Source of the DNA: SIG299 sp045531895
GTDB taxonomy: Bacteria; Bacillota; Clostridia; Lachnospirales; Lachnospiraceae
Length of the DNA: 22,120 nucleotides
Assembly: GCA_045531895.1 (NCBI GenBank)
Contig: JAZSEW010000112.1
Location: 1-22,120, forward strand
Direction of reading: 5' to 3'
A program made the position numbers and the translations under genes. Of the stretch, positions 7,428 to 14,178 are shown piece after piece. The notes under the pieces were generated by a model. That model saw only the letters and a program-made list of their open reading frames with translations, had not been told where the DNA came from and did no database searches. Positions within the stretch are counted from its first letter, which is position 1; every line of letters begins with the position of its first letter.

Positions 7428-8372
7428 CTAATCAAACCTTGTTCTCAATCCATCCGCAATTTCACTGATTTTTTTTAACCGGTGATTTACTCCGGATTTA
7501 CCTACAGGTGGACTCAGCATCTCTCCCAGTTCCTTTAAAGAAGCCTCGGGATACGTTGTCCGAAGCAAAGCAATTTCCTCTAATCCCTCTGCCAAAGTAG
7601 CAAGTCCGACCTTTTCTTTAATGAAAAGAATGTCTTCTACCTGCCTTGTCGCCGCTTTTACTGTTTTGTTAATGTTTGCAGCTTCACAATTCACCTTACG
7701 ATTAATTGTATTCCGCATATCTTTAAGAATACGTACATTTTCAAATTCCATCAATGCAACATGAGCCTCCATGATGTTCAGTAAATCTACAATCTGGGAC
7801 CCTTCCTTTACATATACCACATAATGGTACTTTCTTGCAATCATTTTCGCATCAATGTCAAATGAACGCATTACCTCACATAGTAATTCGCCATTAGTTT
7901 CCTGGTTCACTACAATTTCAAAATGGTACGAGTTATTTGGGTTGGACACAGACCCTGCCGCCAGAAACGCTCCCCGAATAAAACTTCTTCGGCAACAGCT
8001 TTTTGTTACAATTGCCTGTTCTGCCACAAATAAATGTCCATTCTTTTCTTCCTCCGCTACTGCCAGTTTGCATGCTGCCAGCACAAGAACAGTCTCCTCC
8101 GCATTCAATATCAGCTCATATAAATTTTTCTTTGCTGATATAGACTTCGTCGTCAGTTCTGCACTCACTCCAAACACCTGCTTCAGTAACAGGAAAATTT
8201 TCTTTGTCAGAATGGAACTTTCCGTTTGCAATTTTATGATAAGTCGCTGGTCTTTGTCAACTACTATTTTTCCGCAAAACGCAATTATTGCCGAAATTTC
8301 TGCCAATCTACAGTGTCTGGCAGGGGAAATCTGCTCACACAGTTCCTTCTTTACTACGCTCGAGAACGACAT
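7428..8372 (-). CDS. whiA: DNA-binding protein WhiA
   Basis: A 314-residue WhiA protein, conserved in Gram-positive bacteria. The N-terminal half is a degenerate LAGLIDADG homing-endonuclease fold, seen around RSFIRGAFLAAGSVSNP, and the C-terminal half is a DNA-binding helix-turn-helix, including VNCEAANINKTV and RQVEDI. In Bacillus it affects cell division and chromosome segregation; in actinomycetes it controls sporulation genes. I chose the start MSFSSVVKKEL, the usual WhiA beginning, with AAGG about nine bases upstream. An ATG three codons earlier sits too close to that site. The gene starts inside rapZ, overlapping it by 38 bases, so the two are likely translationally coupled. The HPr-like gene follows 11 bases after its stop. 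Confidence 0.95.
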   Translation of the reverse strand: MSFSSVVKKELCEQISPARHCRLAEISAIIAFCGKIVVDKDQRLIIKLQTESSILTKKIFLLLKQVFGVSAELTTKSISAKKNLYELILNAEETVLVLAACKLAVAEEEKNGHLFVAEQAIVTKSCCRRSFIRGAFLAAGSVSNPNNSYHFEIVVNQETNGELLCEVMRSFDIDAKMIARKYHYVVYVKEGSQIVDLLNIMEAHVALMEFENVRILKDMRNTINRKVNCEAANINKTVKAATRQVEDILFIKEKVGLATLAEGLEEIALLRTTYPEASLKELGEMLSPPVGKSGVNHRLKKISEIADGLRTRFD

Positions 8373-9234
8373 TTGCAGCATCCTTTCCTATATCCCTATG
8401 CTCCACTTTGATTCCATATTCCAGATTGCCAAGACGTTTTGTAATCGCATTTGCCAGTGTAACAGAACGATGTTTGCCGCCGGTACAGCCAATAGCGACC
8501 ACTAACTGGTTTTTTCCCTCATTAATATAATTCGGAATCAAAAATTGCAGCATATCTTCTAATTTATCAAGAAACTGCCCGGCAGCCTCTGTCTGCATAA
8601 CATATTCCTGTACTTCTTTTTCGTTTCCGGTTTTATATTTCAGCTCCGGCACATAATACGGATTTGCCAGAAAACGCACATCAAACACCAAATCTGCATC
8701 CGCCGGAATTCCATATTTAAAGCCAAAGGAAAGCACCGTAATCATAAAATTAAGGAATCCCTCATTTTCCACAAAAATTTTATCAATCTGTGCTTTTAAC
8801 TCCCGTACCAGCAGTTGACTTGTATCCAGAATATAATCCGCCTGACGCTTTAAAAATGCAGTCTTTTCACGTTCCATTCTGATACCCTTTTCCACACGTC
8901 CGGAACCGGTCAAAGGATGTGTTCTTCGTGTTTCCTTATAACGCTTAATCAACACCTCATCAGAGCAATCCAGATATAGGATTTCATACGGTTGATGCCT
9001 TTCTTCCATCTGCATAAGAAAAGGTTCCAATTCAGCCAGGCTCTGTCCGCTTCGAATATCCACACCAATAGCAATCCTGTCATATTCCGCAGGCTCACGA
9101 AACAAAAGCTGCGTAAACTTTGGAATCAGAGGCACCGGAAGATTATCTACGCAAAAATACCCCGCATCCTCCAGCATTTTTAATGTTGATGATTTTCCTG
9201 CACCGGACATCCCGGTTACAATCACAAATCTCAT
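8335..9234 (-). CDS. rapZ: RapZ/YvcJ-family RNase adapter and nucleotide-binding protein
   Basis: A 299-residue P-loop protein of the RapZ/YvcJ family. Walker A is GMSGAGKS (8-15), and the C-terminal family signature GCTGGKHRSV is at 249-258. In enteric bacteria RapZ guides RNase E to the small RNA GlmZ and senses glucosamine-6-phosphate. In Bacillus YvcJ binds and hydrolyses nucleotides, with a less clear role. A link to amino-sugar and cell-envelope supply is suggested by murB 30 bases upstream. GGGAGG lies before the ATG. The last 38 bases overlap whiA. The gluconeogenesis factor gene yvcK, often found between these two genes, is missing. Confidence 0.95.
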   Translation of the reverse strand: MRFVIVTGMSGAGKSSTLKMLEDAGYFCVDNLPVPLIPKFTQLLFREPAEYDRIAIGVDIRSGQSLAELEPFLMQMEERHQPYEILYLDCSDEVLIKRYKETRRTHPLTGSGRVEKGIRMEREKTAFLKRQADYILDTSQLLVRELKAQIDKIFVENEGFLNFMITVLSFGFKYGIPADADLVFDVRFLANPYYVPELKYKTGNEKEVQEYVMQTEAAGQFLDKLEDMLQFLIPNYINEGKNQLVVAIGCTGGKHRSVTLANAITKRLGNLEYGIKVEHRDIGKDAANVVLERSKEGTV

Positions 9235-9264
9235 GGTATCCTCCCAAAAACACCGGATATGTAC

Positions 9265-10212
9265 CTACTGGAATTCTCCAAGAAAACGTACCTCCGGCTC
9301 CAGTTCTATCTGGAATTTATCCTTTACTTTCTGCTTAATATACTGAATCAGCCGATATATATCATTAGCGGTAGCACCGCCTGCATTAATCACAAATCCG
9401 GCATGCTTGGTGCTTACCATGGCACCACCTATGCTGTAGCCGGAGAGACCGGCATCCTGAATCAGTTTCCCTGCAAAATGCCCTTCCGGATGCTTAAAGG
9501 TACTGCCTGCGCTCGGATACTCCAACGGTTGCTTTTCCTGTCTTGCCTTTTTGTAGGACTCCATTACCGCAAAAATCTGCAGTTTTGGACGTACAGCCAG
9601 TGTAAAATATGCTTTCAGCACAATATCACCGCTTTCCATCATAACACTGTGGCGATAGGAAAGCTTTAACTCCTCTTTTGTTAGCCTGCGTATTTCTCCG
9701 TCTTTCGTCATTACATCTGCAGCCACAATGGTATCCTTAATTTCACCGCCATAAGCACCGGCATTCATCAATACGGCACCTCCCACAGTTCCCGGAATCC
9801 CATTTGCAAATTCAAGACCTGTAAATCCTTTTTTTCCTACCCTGAGTGACAGAGTTGCCAGCATGACACCTGCACCGACCTGAACATCACAGATTCCCTC
9901 GTTTACTTTTTCCTTTGGAATTACTTCTTCAAAATCACCTGTCAGTCGGATTATCACGCCCCGTACCCCTGAGTCGGAAACAAGTAAATCACTGCCGTTT
10001 CCAATAATATAATACGGCTCTTCCTGTTCCTTGCAAAGAGCAAGCACCTGCTTTAGTTGTTCTATTGTATTTACTTTTACAAACCATTCCGCAGGACCTC
10101 CCACGCGAAAGGTAATATGTTTTGACATCGGCTCCTCAGAAAATACGTGGTCTGCACCGAGAATTTCCTGCAACCGGTTTAGCATGATTTCTTTTTTACT
10201 TGTATTCCCCAT
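9265..10212 (-). CDS. murB: UDP-N-acetylenolpyruvoylglucosamine reductase
   Basis: A 315-residue FAD enzyme that reduces UDP-GlcNAc-enolpyruvate to UDP-MurNAc with NADPH, the second committed step of peptidoglycan precursor synthesis in the cytosol. FAD-binding segments are IGNGSDLL (70-77) and GIPGTVGGAVLMNAGAYG (138-155). SYRHS (185-189) belongs to the substrate/FAD site, SAGSTFKHP (234-242) contains the catalytic serine, and the terminal EPEVRFLG carries the conserved glutamate. The length and GSTFKHP version fit type II MurB of Firmicutes. AGGAGG precedes the ATG. It sits between the glucokinase gene (64-base gap) and rapZ (30-base gap) in the same transcript. Confidence 0.97.
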   Translation of the reverse strand: MGNTSKKEIMLNRLQEILGADHVFSEEPMSKHITFRVGGPAEWFVKVNTIEQLKQVLALCKEQEEPYYIIGNGSDLLVSDSGVRGVIIRLTGDFEEVIPKEKVNEGICDVQVGAGVMLATLSLRVGKKGFTGLEFANGIPGTVGGAVLMNAGAYGGEIKDTIVAADVMTKDGEIRRLTKEELKLSYRHSVMMESGDIVLKAYFTLAVRPKLQIFAVMESYKKARQEKQPLEYPSAGSTFKHPEGHFAGKLIQDAGLSGYSIGGAMVSTKHAGFVINAGGATANDIYRLIQYIKQKVKDKFQIELEPEVRFLGEFQ

Positions 10213-10276
10213 GTAATCCTCCTAAATCAACCGGTAGCATTAGTTTGGTACTAACGACGCCCCAATATCGTTACAC

Positions 10277-11230
10277 TTACTTAGCTGCTACCTGATCCAA
10301 AATCATTTTTGCACTGCCGTAGATTCCTGCATCATTTCCCAAGGTTGCCAGGCAAAAATCCTTGTCGTACAGCGCAGAAAGTAAATTCTGATTGTAATGC
10401 TTCTTCAAGCCTTCTGTCAGAATTTCACCTGCTTTGGACACTCCACCGCCAATCACAAACACCTGTGGATCAACGGTTGCTGCCACATGAGTCAGGGCTC
10501 CGGCTAAAATAGCACACAGCTTATCTACCAAAGCAACAGCCACTGCATCGCCTGCTTTGGCTTCATCGAAAATATTCTTGGCATACAGTGTTTCGTAATT
10601 TCTGAGTGAGGTCGGCACATCACTTGCTGCCAGCTCCTTCTTTGCCATGCGTACAATACCTGTTGCAGAAGCATACTGTTCCAGATGTCCGTGACCACCA
10701 CAGCCGCACACATCTGTTTCTTCCGGATTTACAATCATGTGACCCAGTTCACCGCCGGCACCGTTACTTCCTGCCCATATTTTACCATCTAAAATAATCC
10801 CGCCGCCAACGCCGGTACCAAGAGTAATCATAACTACATCCTGATAGCCCTGTCCGCCGCCCTTCCACATTTCGCCAAGAGCCGCAACATTCGCATCATT
10901 ACCTGCTGCTACCGGAAGCCCGATGAGCTTGCTCATCGCTTCGTTTACATTAAAGACGCCCCATCCAAGATTTGCACACTTAAGAACAGTGCCATCACCC
11001 TTTACCGGTCCCGGAACACCAATACCGACACCAAGGACAGCAGATTTTTCAATGTTCTTTTCTGCAAGCTTTTTATTAATTGTATCTGCAATATCACCTA
11101 AAATAGACGCTCCGCCATCTTCTTTGTTTGTTTTGATTTCCCATTTATCAAGTACTGTACCTTCTGCTGTAAACAGACCGCACTTTACGGTAGTTCCGCC
11201 TACATCAATACCAAATACATAGTTCTCCAT
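10277..11230 (-). CDS. glcK: ROK-family glucokinase
   Basis: A 317-residue sugar kinase of the ROK family, probably phosphorylating glucose with ATP in the cytosol. The phosphate loop GIDVGGTTVKCG (7-18), catalytic Asp112 in GNDAN, and LGTGVGGG (137-144) are present. The sugar/zinc region has ELGH (161-164). The zinc motif, usually CxCGxxGCxE, reads CGCGGHGHLE (175-184): the third cysteine is His182, which could still bind metal. AGGAG lies eight bases before the ATG. The gene follows hprK by 24 bases, so non-PTS glucose phosphorylation is encoded beside catabolite control. Other hexose or amino-sugar specificity cannot be excluded, but the HLEQYASATG context is typical of glucokinases. Confidence 0.92.
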   Translation of the reverse strand: MENYVFGIDVGGTTVKCGLFTAEGTVLDKWEIKTNKEDGGASILGDIADTINKKLAEKNIEKSAVLGVGIGVPGPVKGDGTVLKCANLGWGVFNVNEAMSKLIGLPVAAGNDANVAALGEMWKGGGQGYQDVVMITLGTGVGGGIILDGKIWAGSNGAGGELGHMIVNPEETDVCGCGGHGHLEQYASATGIVRMAKKELAASDVPTSLRNYETLYAKNIFDEAKAGDAVAVALVDKLCAILAGALTHVAATVDPQVFVIGGGVSKAGEILTEGLKKHYNQNLLSALYDKDFCLATLGNDAGIYGSAKMILDQVAAK

Positions 11231-11254
11231 GATTCATTCTCCTCTTTTTGCTGT

Positions 11255-12175
11255 TTATTTATTCCACTGGCTGGTTACACGCTTATATAATTCCTGAGCC
11301 GCATTATATCCCATCTTTTTCTGACGGAAGTTTACTGCTGCAGATTCGCAGATAATTGCCAGATTACGTCCCGGACGAATTGGCAGGTCATGACACGCCA
11401 CCTTATTGCCAAGGAACTCCGTATATTTATCTTCCAGACCCATACGGTCATATTCTCTGTTTTTATCCCACTCTTCCAGACGGATTACAAGGTCAATGGA
11501 CTGGGTATTCTTTACACTTTCTACACCAAACAATGCTTTTACATCCACGATACCAATGCCGCGAAGCTCAATAAAATGTCTCGTAATGTCCGGTGCAGAA
11601 CCAATCAGGGTATCATCACTTACCTTCTTTATTTCAACCACATCATCGGATACCAGACGGTGTCCCCTCTTAATAAGCTCCAGTGCTGTCTCACTCTTAC
11701 CGATACCGCTTTCACCTGTAATTAATATACCTTCACCGTAAACGTCGACCAATACACCGTGAATAGAGATTCTTGGCGCCAATTCTACCTTTAACCAGCG
11801 AATTACCTCACCCATAAAATCCGAAGTGGATTTCTCTGTCTGAAAAATCGGCACACCATATTCCTTTGCAATTTCCATTAATTGCTCATGCACCGGAAGA
11901 TTACGACAGAATACAATACATGGAATTTTATGACTCATAAGCTTTTTCATAATGCCGATGCCATGGTCTTTCTCCATCTTTTCCATATAGGCATGCTCCA
12001 CATTACCGATAATCTGCACACGATCATAATTAAAATAATCAAAAAAGCCGGCTAACTGAAGTGCCGGACGATTCACCTCCGGCTGTGTCAGCAAAATCTG
12101 GGAAATATCAATTTCCGGTGTCAGGTTGACAAGCTTCATCTTTTCTACAAGCTTTGTTAATTCTACGGTATACAT
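11255..12175 (-). CDS. hprK: HPr kinase/phosphorylase
   Basis: A 306-residue bifunctional enzyme that phosphorylates HPr (and Crh) on Ser46 using ATP or pyrophosphate and removes the phosphate with inorganic phosphate. It is the metabolic sensor of CcpA-type catabolite control. Visible are His139 in SIHGVLVDVYG, the P-loop GESGIGKS (154-161), Asp177-Asp178, and the family signature ELRGIGIVDVKALFG (203-217). The N-terminal regulatory domain occupies about 1-130. The start MYTVELTKL has AAAGGAG seven bases before it; an upstream in-frame ATG at 12280 would begin at the promoter and lacks such a site. Uniquely informative is its position as first gene of an operon that also encodes a Ser46-bearing Crh-like substrate. 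Confidence 0.96.
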   Translation of the reverse strand: MYTVELTKLVEKMKLVNLTPEIDISQILLTQPEVNRPALQLAGFFDYFNYDRVQIIGNVEHAYMEKMEKDHGIGIMKKLMSHKIPCIVFCRNLPVHEQLMEIAKEYGVPIFQTEKSTSDFMGEVIRWLKVELAPRISIHGVLVDVYGEGILITGESGIGKSETALELIKRGHRLVSDDVVEIKKVSDDTLIGSAPDITRHFIELRGIGIVDVKALFGVESVKNTQSIDLVIRLEEWDKNREYDRMGLEDKYTEFLGNKVACHDLPIRPGRNLAIICESAAVNFRQKKMGYNAAQELYKRVTSQWNK

Positions 12176-12251
12176 GTGAGTTCTCCTTTTCTCATATGAC
12201 ATAATACGCTGTTCAAAGCTGTGCCCCGAACAAACAGATACAATTAATAAT

Positions 12252-12280
12252 ATTCTATCACAACCATTAATGAACTTCAA
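12252..12280 (-). promoter_or_regulatory. Sigma-A promoter with extended -10, upstream of hprK
   Basis: On the minus strand, -35 TTGAAG (4/6), 17 bases, then TGa-TAGAAT, giving an extended TGn plus a -10 matching 5/6. It lies in the 116-base uvrC-hprK gap, so hprK through the HPr-like gene can be transcribed independently of ftsH-uvrC. No clear terminator follows uvrC, so read-through may add to it. Start expected near 12245, a leader of about 70 bases. Confidence 0.7.
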
Positions 12281-12291
12281 CGATGAAAAAA

Positions 12292-14178
12292 CTATTCTTT
12301 TTTACTATGAAAAAAATCATATACTGCCTGAGCTGCTCTAATGTTCATACTTGGCAGTTTCGCCAGTTCTTCCACATCTGCCGCCTTTAACTCATCCAGT
12401 GAACCATAATGCTTCATCAGTGTCCGACGTCTTGCGCCTCCGACTCCCGGAATATCATCCAGAATAGAATGCGTCTGCGCCTTCCCTCTGAGAGAACGGT
12501 GATATTCAATGGCAAACCGGTGAGTTTCATCCTGAATTCTCGTAATCAGATGAAATCCCTCACTTCTTGTGTCAATAGGAATTTCTACATTGTTATAGTA
12601 TAATCCCCGGGTTCTATGGTTATCGTCTTTCACCATACCGCAAACCGGAATAGCCAGTTTCTGCTCATTAAGCACCTCCAGGGCAATATTTACCTGACCC
12701 TTGCCTCCATCCATTAAAATCAGATCCGGAAGTCTCGTAAAACCACCCATTTCCCGAATATCTTCCCTGGTGGCACCTTCATACTTCTCTTCCAGTTCAT
12801 GAAGTTCTCTCTTGGCATGCTCAAATCGGCGGGTTAATATTTCCCTCATACTTGCGTAATCATCCGGTCCTTCAATGGTTTTTGTCTTGAATTTGCGATA
12901 ATCCGCTTTCTTTGGCTTACCACCCTCAAATACTACCATGGAAGCCACGTTTTCAAAGCCACTGGTGTTAGATATATCGAAAGCCTCAATGCGGTTTAAG
13001 TTATCCAGGGAAAGCCACTCCGCTATTTCCCGCAAGGCTCCTCTTGTCTTCTTTTCCTGTTCTGCAATCCGTTCGGAATCCTTTTGTAAAACAAAGGAGG
13101 CATTTTTTTCTGCAAGTTCTACCAGACGCTCCTTAGCCCCCTTCTTTGGCACCGCAATCCGGACTTTTTTACCTCTTCTTGCCGTCAGCCAATTCTCCAA
13201 AAGCTCCTGCTCCTCCGTTTCCTCAGAAAGCAGCAGTTCCTTTGGAATATGGGGGGTTCCTGAATAAAACTGTTTGATAAAGTTTGCCATAATGGTACTT
13301 CTTGCTTCATTTTCCACTCCGGTAAGATAAAAGTGCTCTCTGCCCACCATCTTGCCACCCCGGACAAAAAACACCTGGGCCACCGCTTCATCCCCCGCTG
13401 AGGCAAAAGCAATAATATCACGTTCAATATTCATGTCATCGTCTGCCTTCTGCTTTTCTGCCAGACGTTTTACACTAAATAACAGGTCACGAAATTCTGC
13501 TGCCTTTTCAAATTCCATTTCCTCGGAAAACTTCATCATCTGTTCTTCCAGACGCTTTGTTATCAATGCATAATTACCGTTTAGGAATTCCTCCACCTGA
13601 CTCATATTTGCCTGATATTCTTCCTTAGAAACGTAGCCCTGACACGGAGCCTTGCACTGCCCCATATGATAATACAGACACGGGCGCTCCTTGCCCATAT
13701 CTCTCGGAAGAACCCGATTACAGCTTCGGATAAAGTATGTTTTTTTCAGCAAATCGATGGAATCATGGACCGATGCCGCACTGGTATATGGTCCGAAATA
13801 TTTCGCCTTATCCTTTTTCCGCTCTCTGGCTAACATAATTCGCGGATAATCTTCATTTGCCGTTACCCTGATATACGGATAATGCTTGTCATCCTTTAAC
13901 ATGGTATTGTACTTTGGTTGGTGCTCCTTAATCAGGTTGCATTCTAATATGAGCGCCTCCATTTCCGAATCCACCACAATATACTCAAACCAGGCAATCT
14001 GTTCCACCATTCGTTGAATCTTAGGGGATTTGCCCCTGCTGCTCTGAAAGTACTGTCTCACACGGTTTTTAAGTACAATCGTTTTTTCTACATATATAAT
14101 TGTATCATTTTTGTCATGCATGAGATAAACTCCCGGTTTATCCGGGAGTTTACGCAATTCTTCTTCAATATTAAACAT
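12292..14178 (-). CDS. uvrC: Excinuclease ABC subunit C, with altered GIY-YIG motif
   Basis: A 628-residue nucleotide-excision-repair nuclease that cuts on both sides of a UvrB-marked lesion. The GIY-YIG domain (about 10-95) makes the 3' cut; the RNase H-like domain makes the 5' cut. Four cysteines (153, 167, 175, 179) match the conserved Fe-S/zinc region, a UVR domain lies near 205-240, the RNase H-like site has Asp401, Asp490 and His553, and a helix-hairpin-helix pair closes the protein (570-625). In the first nuclease motif the expected YVGKA reads YVEKT (29-33): the invariant glycine is Glu31. Tyr18, Tyr29, Lys32, Arg39 and Glu79 remain. The chosen start MFNIEEEL gives normal length and overlaps the ftsH stop by eight bases, with GAGG six bases upstream, suggesting translational coupling. 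Confidence 0.95.
   Translation of the reverse strand: MFNIEEELRKLPDKPGVYLMHDKNDTIIYVEKTIVLKNRVRQYFQSSRGKSPKIQRMVEQIAWFEYIVVDSEMEALILECNLIKEHQPKYNTMLKDDKHYPYIRVTANEDYPRIMLARERKKDKAKYFGPYTSAASVHDSIDLLKKTYFIRSCNRVLPRDMGKERPCLYYHMGQCKAPCQGYVSKEEYQANMSQVEEFLNGNYALITKRLEEQMMKFSEEMEFEKAAEFRDLLFSVKRLAEKQKADDDMNIERDIIAFASAGDEAVAQVFFVRGGKMVGREHFYLTGVENEARSTIMANFIKQFYSGTPHIPKELLLSEETEEQELLENWLTARRGKKVRIAVPKKGAKERLVELAEKNASFVLQKDSERIAEQEKKTRGALREIAEWLSLDNLNRIEAFDISNTSGFENVASMVVFEGGKPKKADYRKFKTKTIEGPDDYASMREILTRRFEHAKRELHELEEKYEGATREDIREMGGFTRLPDLILMDGGKGQVNIALEVLNEQKLAIPVCGMVKDDNHRTRGLYYNNVEIPIDTRSEGFHLITRIQDETHRFAIEYHRSLRGKAQTHSILDDIPGVGGARRRTLMKHYGSLDELKAADVEELAKLPSMNIRAAQAVYDFFHSKKE

Noticed and set aside
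7855..8505. Plus-strand frame of 216 codons antisense to whiA and rapZ
   Set aside because: Both sense genes are clear members of known families, and the antisense product shows no recognisable domain or start signal.
12176..12280. N-terminal extension of hprK to an upstream ATG
   Set aside because: The extension covers the promoter and leader, the standard HprK length fits the start at 12175, and that start has a strong ribosome site.
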